Assembly: GCA_032718475.1 (NCBI GenBank)
Contig: JAUCBJ010004884.1
Coordinates: forward strand, 1-64,000
Source of the DNA: Nemertoderma westbladi
Taxonomy: Eukaryota; Xenacoelomorpha; Nemertodermatida; Nemertodermatidae
Direction of reading: 5' to 3'
DNA: 64,000 nucleotides
Below the pieces are notes generated by a model. That model was not told where the DNA came from and did not search any database. It saw only the letters and a program-made list of their open reading frames with translations. A program made the position numbers and the translations under genes. Below are positions 53,080 to 62,403 of the stretch, piece by piece (the stretch's first letter is position 1; each line of letters opens with the position of its first letter).

Positions 53080-53926
53080 AAGGGAGGGCAAGGGTGGACG
53101 GAAGACTCGTGAGCCTTTCTTATGATTTTGTGATTTATTTGAATTTATATTTATATTCGTGTTTATTCCGAACTTATGCAATTTGTATTGTTCCGAATTT
53201 ATGAAATTTAGAAATAAGAACTCATATTTAGTAAAACTTATATTTGGTAAGACTTATATTTGTAAGAATTTATATTTTATATTTGTAATTATTCCGAACT
53301 TATGCAATTTATATTATTCCGAACTTATGCAATTTATATTGTTCCGAATATTATGCAATTTATATCTTATAAGTAGTATTTGTATTTACAGTGAAATAGA
53401 AAGTAAGAGTAGATGGAAGACTCGTGGGCCTTTCTTATAGTTTCATTTGTAAAGTGTTATATTTTGTATTTAGAAAGTTTTATAGTCAGAAAGTTTTGTG
53501 CTTAGAAAGACTCATATTTGTAATTATTCCAAACTTATGCAATCTACATTTAGGTACGAAAGTATTTGTAATTATTTTGTATTTATGCAATATTTGAGAT
53601 GCAATAGTAGATGGAAGACTCGCGAGCCTTTCTTATTGTTTTCATTTATTTGTATTTGTAATTGTTTGAATTTATGCAATATTGAGATGCAATAGATTTA
53701 TATTGGTGAATTTAGTTTAGATTTATATTGTACTTACTTAGTAAAGCCTTAAATACGTAAAGTTTGAATTTGTAATTATTTTGTATCGAATCATTACGTA
53801 GAAAGGAAGTATTATTTGAAATTTAATTTGTAAATATGTAAGTAAGCCCTAAGTATTCTATAGTTTGATTGATTATTGGTGAAAACCGTATATTTTATGC
53901 ACGATAATATCCTGTTTTCATGGAGC
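53080..53926 (+). other. 3' non-coding region of the inner element
   Basis: Very AT-rich. Short repeats of TTCCGAACTTATGCAATTT at 53165-53360 and TGCAATATTGAGATGCAATAG-type words at 53590-53700, with three 17-bp motif copies between them. No purine-rich polypurine tract precedes the right terminal repeat (CCTGTTTTCATGGAGC). Confidence 0.7.
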
Positions 53927-55827
53927 GGTATAGAATTATATTCCCTAAATGCCGTGGATTTTCAAAATTTTATTTTTATTCGAATTAACTTTGTAAAGAT
54001 TGCTTTGAGTTCTCATTCGTATTTGTTCTATCATTTGTACGCCTATTGGTCAAGTGGTTCAGTAGCTCAGTCGGTAGAGCGTTGGAAATTATATGTGTAG
54101 TAGGTGTTGAGTTCGAATCCTAGTAAGTGCGAATTATTTTTTGTGCAGAATTTCAACTCATTTAAATTGACCGCTACAAATTAAATTGCATTCGTTTGTA
54201 CCTAGATTAACCAATGAGACTGCAGTTATTAGATTGTATCCAATGTCGTGCAAGTTATACATTAGCTGGACCAATGGTTATCTTTAAAAACCCAATATAA
54301 TTATAGAATGTTCTCGATTGATTGCAGCACAAATTTGCTATATAAAGGTGCGATTTGTTCATTAGTTATCTCATTGCTCTAACTCGTTGCAATTCATTCT
54401 ATTGAGTTATCTGATTTTGTTTATTCTGTCATTAGTTCTCAGATTACATTTTGTATTATTATCTGCAATAAATTCAGAAATACCGCTATCTGCTTTTCTT
54501 TTACCATGATTCACTACGGTGAACCCAGCTAAGGGACAGGATGGCCAGCTAGAGATCGGGCCGCAGCAATGAACGGGAACATCACGGGAATGTAGGCAAG
54601 AGACAACCCGCAATACCATCTTGAGTTATTCGCCCATCGCCTGAAAGGTTAGACAGCGTTCGACGCCTTGCTACCTAAGTATAAGACCAAAAGATCAAAA
54701 GGTAGAAGTAGTGACACGCTGTGAGCCTAAAATTACATCTTAGGGACTGTACTGTCTTGATTCAGGAAAAAACCACAGTAGACCTTCACATTCCTACGGG
54801 GGGGAGAGAGAGAGCGCAGGCAGATACTAGTACGCAGATAGGACGTAGGCACACCGGTACGAAGCATACAAATTGGTAGGGTGCAGCAAACTGTACGCCT
54901 AACTCTTGCTAAGTACAGGTGTGTGTGCGACTATTTGTAGTACGACAGTGTCCATTGCATTAGAACTTGTAGGCTAGGGGGGTTGCTGTGTTTTCACCTG
55001 AATTGGGATTGTACCGTTCAGGCGGTAGGGCAGTTTACAGCTAGGCGCAAATAAATTGAGGCTATTAGGGATACTAACATCTACCGTGTCCCCGCCAACG
55101 CCCTAATAGGAAGTTACCCGGACTACCTGGGTGACTAAAATTCTAGATAGGAGCCAGGATAGCTATTAGTAACTGTACGCCTACAGTAGTAAACTAACAC
55201 ATCTCTTCTTAGTATCAGGGACCTGGTACCTAAAATTGCCGAATTCTGGGCGTAGCATTAACCTTATGCCTGAATTTGAGTCCTGGAAATACGCAAGAGG
55301 GGAAGGAACCTTATCATTCGTGAGTATTGGAACTACAAGTTGCAAAATTAGAATATTCATAAAATGCACACCGTACCCAGTAATTATATATGTGAAGGAG
55401 CAAAACTGTTTTTGACCGTTCAGAATTAACACACGCGCGTTAGAAATTTATTTACACCTCAAAATATATAAAATTAACTTTTGTCCGTACTGTGCTTTGC
55501 CCGCTAGTTAGACATCTCCAAATCTCTGCCTGTACCTAGCTAGCGTCTCTTCGCCCAAACCATATAAATCACACCGCGGCAAACTGTACGAGCCCCTTAG
55601 TCCGTCAGTGAGTCAGCCTGATTTTAGGATTCGCTGCGCGGGATTTTGTTTTATCGAAGTTTGTCTGCTCGTAGACTGTTTTCTGCCTCACTGGTTATAA
55701 GAGATCGATACTGCAATATATTCGCTTACTTAGAGTTTACTGTTTTGGTGAGAAGGTCGGATTTATGATTTGATTTACAAACTTTACAGTAAGATATTGC
55801 AGGTATTGTTACGGTCTCTTCGAATAG
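53927..55827 (+). repeat. Right 1.9-kb terminal direct repeat of the inner element
   Basis: Matches 39247-41148, offset 14680. Carries the same tRNA-like segment (54056-54130) and TATA candidates (54337, 55561). Ends TCTTCGAATAG and joins the host element at AAGGTATAG. Confidence 0.92.
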
Positions 55828-55831
55828 AAGG

Positions 55832-58800
55832 TATAGTGTTGCATTACCATGGAAACTAGATCCACACAGTTTAATAGATCATTATCAATTATGTTACAAA
55901 CAACTTCAATCACTGATCAAGAGTTTACAAAGGAAGAAATTATTACAGCGATATGATTCAATAATAAAAGAACACTTAGAGTTAGGGTACATTGAACCAG
56001 TTGACAATTCAAATGAAGCACGAAATATAGTACACCACATTCCACATCATGGTGTTCTCAGAGAAGAACGCATAACGACAAAACTTAGAATTGTCTTCAA
56101 TGCATCAGCACGAGCTTTTAAAACGGATGTGTCACTGAATGATTGTTTACATACAGGACCACACTTATTTCCAGATTTATGCCATGCTTTAATGAAATTT
56201 CGACTCCATCCAATAGGAGTATTAGCAGATATTCAACATGCATTCCTGCGTTGTCATATTAACGAAAATGATAGAGATTGTCTTCGTTTTCTCTGGCTAA
56301 GTTATGTTAACAATATCAATAATAACCAGGAATTGCAAATACAAGTGTACAGATATACAAGAGCTATATTTGGAATGAATTCTTCTTCCAATATTTTAGC
56401 AAGCATTGTTGGGCACCACCTCGATAAGGAACAAAGAACAGCAAATGCCAATGACTTGAAAGCAATAAGTAAACTTAGAAATCTATACGTCGATGATCTC
56501 AACACAGGAGTAGAGACAGTAGATGAAGGAATGCAGCTCCAAAAATCATGTAAGTCAATATTGGAACGAGCTGGATTTAATATACGAAAGTGGGTCTCAA
56601 ATAATAAGGAGCTTCAACAACACTTCAACAAAGATGACGACGCTAAGCAAACAATTCGAACACCACCAGGACAGCCAAATATGATAATAGAGGAAGACCA
56701 AACATATGCCAAATCATCTATATCACTTTCTACACCAGAGCAATCTACATGTTTAACTCGAGTACTTGGACAAATATGGGACCTTGACAACGACGAACTC
56801 GGATATAATGTATCAAATGTTCACAACTTTATATCTTCAATTAAACCATGCAAACGAGCAGTTCTTCAATTATTTGCTCGTTTATATGATCCTCTAGGTC
56901 TTATTGCTCCGTTTACAGCAAAAATGAAAATTGCCTTCCATGAACTTTGTGTAGAAAAGGCTGATTGGAATGACGAATTACCACCATCTATTCTAAAGCA
57001 ATGGAATGAATGGATGAAAACATTACAACTTATTAACGAAGTTCGGATACCAAGATATTTATTTAATAAGATCAGCGAGAACGTCTCAACTCAAATCCAT
57101 GGATTTGGAGATGCCAGTAAAGACATATATGCAGCGGCAGTATATGTGAGATCTACATTCATCGATGGTTCAATATCAGTACAACTCATAGCATCACGTT
57201 CAAAATTAAGCAAACCTATAAAAACAAGCAAAGTCAAGTTAAACATACCAAGACTGGAACTACAAGCATCGCTCATTACATCAAGGCTTGTTAAGTTCGT
57301 AGACAAAGGTCTCAGAATTGAAAATTGTGAACATATCATGTGGTCAGATGCTACAGATGTACTTCATTGGATTCATTCTACAAGCAAAGAATGTAACGCA
57401 TTCGTACAACGTCGTGTGGAAATTATAGGACAACTTACAACTGAACTTAATGCAACTTGGAGGCATGTACCAGGTACGTTAAACCCTGCGGATATTGCAA
57501 CGAGGGGGTTAAATGCGCAACAACTAATCAACAATAAAGTATGGTTTAACGGACCGCAATTCTTATATCAACCCAGTGAGAAATCATGGCCGAATAATAG
57601 CACACTAAGTCTTCATCCATCAGCAGATTGTCAAGTGGAATTCAAAGCCTTAACAATAACACACAATTCAACAAATAACAGCATAAACATAAATGAAACA
57701 TTAGAAAATGTACTAGATATAAACAAATTCAACAATAAGCAAGCACCTATAAGACGTTTAGCATGGGTGACTCGTTTCATAAGTAATCTGAAAGCAAAAC
57801 GTAATAATACGCAATTGATTTTAGAATCAAACTTGACAGCAGATGAATTAAATAATGCAGAAACAATTATTATTAAACACATGCAAATGAAATCTTATCC
57901 CTCTGAATACAAGTACTTGAAAAACCCAACGAAATCAAAGTGTCCAAATATGGTAAAGGTTCTAAATCTTTATCTAGACCCTAAAGGTATCATTCGACTC
58001 AATAGTCGAATTAAATCACCTCTCCAATCACCGGAGTCACAAAAACCCATATTAATACATCCCACAAGCTATTATGCAACATTGATAATAAGAGAATCCC
58101 ACATTCAAGTATGTCACTCTCGTGTTCGAGATACACTTGCTCAAGTACGTGAAAAGTACTGGATTCCTAGAGCAAGACAAATAATTAAACGTACAATTCG
58201 AGATTGTGTTATTTGTAAGCACATTCAAGGCTATCCTTATAGGAGACCTCCGTTCAGCCCCTTACCTGAGGAAAGATTAACATCAAATATCCTTCCATTC
58301 ACCAATGTAGGTATTGATTTCCTAGGTGCGATTTCTGTAGTCAAATCATTATCTGATCCAGTAGGTTCAATGACAAAGGTATATATTTGCCTATGTACAT
58401 GTGCGGTTATACGAGCAATTCATTTAGAAGTAGTTACAAGTCTCCATTCCTCGTCTTTCATTGCGGCATTGACTCGTTTCGTAGGAAGACGAGGCATTCC
58501 ATCAGTCATCTTCAGTGACAATGCATCAAATTTTAAGAGTTCATCAGAGGAAATCAAGGCATATAAGGCATTTTTAACAGTCCCAATCATACTTAGAGAA
58601 TTTGGTAAACTAAATATTACATGGAAATTCAATGTACAAAGATACCCAGCAGCATATGGGTTTATAGAGCGTTGTGTGGGGACAGTGAAATCTAATTTGA
58701 AAAAACTAATGGGGCGTGCGGTGCTAACAGAAGAGGAATTACAAACAGTATTGATTTCATGTGAGGCTGCTATAAATAGCAGACCACTAACATACATCTA

Positions 58801-59236
58801 TTCAGACAATAATGAGTGCTTAACACTATCACCCAGTCATTTCTTGGTCGGCAAGAGGCTATGCGCTTTACCAAGCACCACTATAAATCTTAACAACATG
58901 GAAATGACACATCGAAATTTTCAAGATCGTCTTCGATACCAAGAGATGGCTGCGAACTATTTTTGGTCAGTATGGCGGAAAGACTACCTCAGAGAATTAA
59001 GAGCTAGTCATCGTTCGAATAATATCAGCCCACATTCACTTGTAGTCCCAGATATTGGAGATATATGCCTTCTAGTGGATAAGAAACTTCCAAGATGCCT
59101 TTGGAAACTATGTAAGGTAGACAGATTAATTGTCAGTAAGGATGGTCATATACGGGCAGTTGGGGTTATCATTGTAAAACGTGGTAAACAACATAAACAA
59201 CTGGTACGATCCATTTCTCATGTAATACCATTATAA
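55832..59236 (+). CDS. Outer BEL/Pao RT, RNase H and integrase (open, 3' part of pol)
   Basis: Open for about 1134 codons from the right junction; first usable in-frame internal start is downstream, as expected for a piece of a polyprotein. It opens with the VALPW block. RT: VLADIQHAFLRC (motif A) and LYVDDLNTG (motif C, Y-V-DD). RNase H: GFGDASKDIYAAAVY, RLELQASL, MWSDATDVLHWI and GTLNPADIATRG. Integrase: zinc domain near 58095-58220, catalytic residues in VGIDFLGA, FSDNASNF and YGFIERCVG, then the BEL-type C-terminal domain. All key acidic residues are present. Without the N-terminal pol part and with damaged Gag-protease it is probably not expressed as a normal polyprotein, but it is the only intact BEL-type RT here. 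Confidence 0.93.
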   Translation, partial: YSVALPWKLDPHSLIDHYQLCYKQLQSLIKSLQRKKLLQRYDSIIKEHLELGYIEPVDNSNEARNIVHHIPHHGVLREERITTKLRIVFNASARAFKTDVSLNDCLHTGPHLFPDLCHALMKFRLHPIGVLADIQHAFLRCHINENDRDCLRFLWLSYVNNINNNQELQIQVYRYTRAIFGMNSSSNILASIVGHHLDKEQRTANANDLKAISKLRNLYVDDLNTGVETVDEGMQLQKSCKSILERAGFNIRKWVSNNKELQQHFNKDDDAKQTIRTPPGQPNMIIEEDQTYAKSSISLSTPEQSTCLTRVLGQIWDLDNDELGYNVSNVHNFISSIKPCKRAVLQLFARLYDPLGLIAPFTAKMKIAFHELCVEKADWNDELPPSILKQWNEWMKTLQLINEVRIPRYLFNKISENVSTQIHGFGDASKDIYAAAVYVRSTFIDGSISVQLIASRSKLSKPIKTSKVKLNIPRLELQASLITSRLVKFVDKGLRIENCEHIMWSDATDVLHWIHSTSKECNAFVQRRVEIIGQLTTELNATWRHVPGTLNPADIATRGLNAQQLINNKVWFNGPQFLYQPSEKSWPNNSTLSLHPSADCQVEFKALTITHNSTNNSININETLENVLDINKFNNKQAPIRRLAWVTRFISNLKAKRNNTQLILESNLTADELNNAETIIIKHMQMKSYPSEYKYLKNPTKSKCPNMVKVLNLYLDPKGIIRLNSRIKSPLQSPESQKPILIHPTSYYATLIIRESHIQVCHSRVRDTLAQVREKYWIPRARQIIKRTIRDCVICKHIQGYPYRRPPFSPLPEERLTSNILPFTNVGIDFLGAISVVKSLSDPVGSMTKVYICLCTCAVIRAIHLEVVTSLHSSSFIAALTRFVGRRGIPSVIFSDNASNFKSSSEEIKAYKAFLTVPIILREFGKLNITWKFNVQRYPAAYGFIERCVGTVKSNLKKLMGRAVLTEEELQTVLISCEAAINSRPLTYIYSDNNECLTLSPSHFLVGKRLCALPSTTINLNNMEMTHRNFQDRLRYQEMAANYFWSVWRKDYLRELRASHRSNNISPHSLVVPDIGDICLLVDKKLPRCLWKLCKVDRLIVSKDGHIRAVGVIIVKRGKQHKQLVRSISHVIPL

Positions 59237-60302
59237 ATCAATGACAAAAACCACACTAGTACAACAAAAACAAAACAAACAACAGCAACCTATGATATCT
59301 GGAACTCCTTAGACACCGACATAAAACAAAGCAAATCGAAAAAAACACTAGGTAGGAAACTAAAAATCAAATTAATTAATGAACTACAGTAAAAACAAAA
59401 ATGATATAAATTAAATACAAATATCAAACCTAATCTTCCAAAAAATAAGAATTTAATTATTTACAACAGATATCACAGGTAAAAAATAGTTGGAATACAA
59501 CTATTGGTTATGGTTATGGATATAGCAGAATTGAACTTAGTAGTGGCTGGCGGCATCCCTTGAAATTCTCCCCCCCCCCCCCCCCCCTCCCCCACCCACC
59601 CCTGATTGACCGATGGCAGGAACCGGCATTACTAGCTACCGCTACTGTCAGTTCCTGCCAGGGCACTTAAACATAATAGCACACAAAAAAATTGCAGAAC
59701 ATACAAACAAATTTGAAATGCTCTCAAGGTGAATTATATTTTAATTTGTTTTGTGAACTACTGTTTATTTAAATATTGTCTGTAAATTGTGTGCGGTCAT
59801 TCTGGAACAAAATATAAGAGCCCTTACAGGCTCACATCAATCAATCAATCAGAATCACTAGAATCAATAGACATTGACACGTCGGATGATGATTATTCTA
59901 ATGATGAAAATGACGTCAAAAGTGATGACGTCGAAATCGTTGAATGCAATAGCAATGAGGACCGTGTTCAGGTTCGACACCCAAGAGTAGCCACTAAAAA
60001 AATCACGAAGGGATTTTATAGATACTAAAAATCGGAATTTACTTATTTATTTTTTAATGTTAACAAGATCATGCCATGTAACAAGTTATTTATTGGTATA
60101 TATGAATAATGTATATATAAATATGGTGGAGGGTGTTGACAATACCTAATAACATATTAACTTATGAAACGAAACTATCATTGGTGTAGTATAGCATGCC
60201 TGTCATACATTGTGATGAAACTCAATTATTATTAACGTAACGTGTGTTTTGTTATTTATATTTACAGTTTTATGTGTTGCTTAAAAACAATTATTTTTTA
60301 GC
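59237..60302 (+). other. 3' untranslated region of the outer element
   Basis: Contains a poly-C tract (59567-59586) and a hairpin with GGCAGGAAC and GTTCCTGCC arms (59613-59660). Holds one small ORF described separately. Confidence 0.6.
59789..60028 (+). CDS. Small acidic ORF in the outer element 3' region
   Basis: 79 codons, first codon not a standard ATG in context. Very acidic centre (DIDTSDDDYSNDENDVKSDD). No domain. Two TGACGTC words inside could be CREB-type sites. May be chance. Confidence 0.2.
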   Translation: MCGHSGTKYKSPYRLTSINQSESLESIDIDTSDDDYSNDENDVKSDDVEIVECNSNEDRVQVRHPRVATKKITKGFYRY

Positions 60303-60311
60303 AAGGGGGAG
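60303..60311 (+). promoter_or_regulatory. Polypurine tract of the outer element
   Basis: AAGGGGGAG directly before the 3' LTR; primes plus-strand DNA in this element class. Confidence 0.75.
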
Positions 60312-60547
60312 TGTCATAAATTATACTTAGGCCATAGCTAATATCCAATATAAGATACAAGTATATTAGCTTGCCAATATTGTAAACTGTTGAAAGAAGT
60401 TGAAACATATGTTAATCTTGGAGGTTTGCCGGCAGTATTGTAAAGTAAATATATATAGGTTATTCAATTTAGATAAAGATTATTATTAAAGTTTATTAGA
60501 AGTTTGTAGCTATCATTTTCCTTTCAATTTATCCACAATTCACTATA
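60312..60547 (+). repeat. 3' LTR of the outer BEL/Pao element
   Basis: 236 bp, one difference from the 5' LTR seen. Followed by the GGGCT target duplication. Confidence 0.95.
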
Positions 60548-60950
60548 GGGCTTAAGTTATAATTATATAAAGGCAGCACTCTGCCGCCTTGGGGCTTAAG
60601 TTATAATTATATAAAGGCAGCACTCTGCCGCCTTGGGGCTTAAGTTATAATTATATAAAGGCAGCACTCTGCCGCCTTGGGGCTTAAGTTATAATTATAT
60701 AAAGGCAGCACTCTGCCGCCTTGGGGCTTAAGTTATAATTATATAAAGGCAGCACTCTGCCGCCTTGGGGCTTAAGTTATAATTATATAAAGGCAGCACT
60801 CTGCCGACTTGGGGCTTAAGTTATAATTGTATAAAGGCAGCACTCTGCCGCCATGGAGTTTAAGTTATAATTATTCAAAAGGCGGTACCTTTATGAGCAT
60901 GGTCCTTAATTATTTCAAATGAAAAAGGCGGCAGTGTGCTGCCTTTTCTA
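60548..60950. repeat. 44-bp minisatellite, right part
   Basis: About seven further units, then decay into GGCGGTACCTTTATGAGC. Near 60924-60946 lies a larger hairpin AAAAGGCGGCAGTGTGCTGCCTTTT, cut here as AAAGGCGGCAG / CTGCCTTTT arms. Confidence 0.95.
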
Positions 60951-61768
60951 ATGGTTGGTACGCAAAGGGTTAATATGTCCGTTTTTAAAGTTTTTACCTC
61001 AGGCGAATAATATGTATGTACTAATACCGGTAGATGGAACTATGAATGATTGTAATTTAGAACTGTGCGAGAGTCAAGATCATTAGGTATAGTGCGCTAT
61101 ATAAATTGTATTATTATTAAGATTCGGTTAGAAATTAGGTCTACCTTGTCCAGTGAAAGGATGCAACTAGACCCTACTAGACCCTACAAGCAACATTATT
61201 ATTTAAGAAGCGACAGTGTTATGTTTAATTCTGGTCAGTCTGTTTAACTGGCCAATTAGCACATATGTGCTCTCACTGTTTCCTGATTCACAAAACTTTA
61301 TTAGGCCTATATAACAACCACCATAAATAAATTCTCCATAGTATACATTCCATTCGTAGCAATACGTTTACTCTTATATATATATATATTATATATTTCT
61401 TAGTTGAAATATCAAAGGTTATTTTTAAAATAAAATTTTGGATGAATAGAACAAAGTTCGCAATTTTTGGAACTAAGTTCGTGTCTGTAAATCATCGGAA
61501 CACATTCGTGGGGCCTTCGCGCAGCACGAGGCCCAGTTATGAGATACAAATTAAAATTGTGCGACTGTATCACAAAATCAGGTTATGAGAGATTAAACCA
61601 CACCACCAATTAATCAAAGAAAGGGGGACAGTACGTGTTCACCCCTTTTAATCTGCACCCCCCCCCCCCCCCCCTACCCACCAATACATAACCGCGACAT
61701 CTACCACCCACGGAAGGGTAGCACGAACTTATTTCCAAACGCACGTTCAATATGCAAAGCCAGGTGGT
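60951..61768. other. Spacer
   Basis: AT-rich, with TATA microsatellite at about 61376-61396 and a poly-C run at about 61657-61674. No gene recognised. Confidence 0.45.
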
Positions 61769-62227
61769 TTATAGGAATATAATCAATGCAGTACTCGTCT
61801 TCATTATAAGCCTCTTTGCGTTCGACCTGTTTTGTATTAAAATATATTTATTAAACGCAGGCTGACGCTCTTTATTATAATAATACCTAGGGATGCCAGC
61901 TTCCAGACTTTCAATCTTTACTGCCGCGCAAACCCCGCAGAGGAAGTTTTGGTTTGAGAGATCAAGCCCATCGGCAATTGGTGTTTCAATTTCGGTCCAG
62001 GAACTCTGACAATGGGAGCATTCAATCTTAGCTGTGGTCCATTCCCGTGGTTTCGGCTTCCTTTTCTTCGTCCCAATGACAGATTCTTCTGAAGACGTTC
62101 GATTCGCTTTCAGTTTATTGTTGGCGTTTGTGTTTTGAAGTTGTATTCGAGTGGACAGTCGCGCCGGTTTCGAGGTAACCATACCGACCTGTGATAAGCG
62201 TTGGTTTTGTTGAGTGCCGGTATTCAT
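61769..62227 (-). CDS. Zinc-ribbon-like ORF, 152 codons, unidentified
   Basis: ATG at 62227 on the minus strand. Basic N-terminus (KKRKPKPREW), then CSHC and CGVC about 29 residues apart (residues 70-73 and 97-100), a treble-clef or ribbon-like spacing, followed by AVKIESLEAGIPR. A possible splice donor CTAG/GTATTA lies at about 61890. Could be the first exon of a gene or ORF1 of a LINE, many of which start with such a finger. An LTR-like element begins 177 bp upstream of its start codon. Confidence 0.4.
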   Translation of the reverse strand: MNTGTQQNQRLSQVGMVTSKPARLSTRIQLQNTNANNKLKANRTSSEESVIGTKKRKPKPREWTTAKIECSHCQSSWTEIETPIADGLDLSNQNFLCGVCAAVKIESLEAGIPRYYYNKERQPAFNKYILIQNRSNAKRLIMKTSTALIIFL

Positions 62228-62403
62228 CTTCTCTCACCTCTTCAATGTCAGATGTTGCAAATACTGATAACACGAATAACGGTATATATTTCAATACTTG
62301 TCAATAGTAATATATATAATTTAGATAACTATTTTATATCTGTACTGTTGAGCAAACTCTACATAAATTCCAACCTGTGTATCGCTGTGCAAGTGCTGAA
62401 GTA

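Larger units (their letters stand above)
42061..53629 (+). repeat. Dispersed 17-bp motif, ten copies, phase-independent
   Basis: Consensus GGAAGACTCGCGAGCCT. Copies: 42061-42077, 43744-43760, 43825-43841, 43906-43922 and 46503-46519 in ORF1; 49056-49072 between ORFs; 50201-50217 in ORF2; 53100-53116, 53415-53431 and 53613-53629 in the 3' region. In ORF1 the first four are read as KT(R/C)EP, while 46503 and the ORF2 copy are read as GRLASL, so the DNA word rather than the peptide is constant. The non-coding copies extend with TTCTTA. The central CTCGCGAG is palindromic; nearly all its variants are C-to-T changes at CpG. The motif is absent from the terminal repeats. Three of the ten lie in a local 81-bp triplication. 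Confidence 0.9.
39247..55827 (+). mobile_element. Inner 16.6-kb LTR-type element lacking RT and RNase H
   Basis: Terminal direct repeats of about 1.9 kb (39247-41148 and 53927-55827), roughly 99% identical by eye, enclose a 12.8-kb interior with ORF1 (Gag-protease-integrase, 2265 codons), ORF2 (exonuclease-like plus zinc knuckles, 944 codons) and short ORFs after it. The host pol reading frame is intact on both sides, and GAAGGTATAG occurs at 39244-39253 and 55827-55836. No RT motif (Y-x-DD), RNase H motif, obvious primer-binding site or polypurine tract was found. Long intact ORFs suggest recent mobility, presumably with RT supplied in trans. The ends lack the usual TG...CA. Confidence 0.88.
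36841..60547 (+). mobile_element. Outer BEL/Pao LTR retrotransposon (split by inner element)
   Basis: Two 236-bp LTRs with one difference seen (TTAATATTGG against TTAATCTTGG), TG at the start and TA at the end, flanked by the 5-bp target duplication GGGCT (36836-36840 and 60548-60552). After the inner insertion is discounted, about 7.1 kb remains, in the order Gag, zinc knuckles, protease, RT, RNase H, integrase, as in BEL/Pao. The element landed in the 44-bp minisatellite. Near-identical LTRs mean recent insertion, yet Gag-protease carries lesions. Confidence 0.95.
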
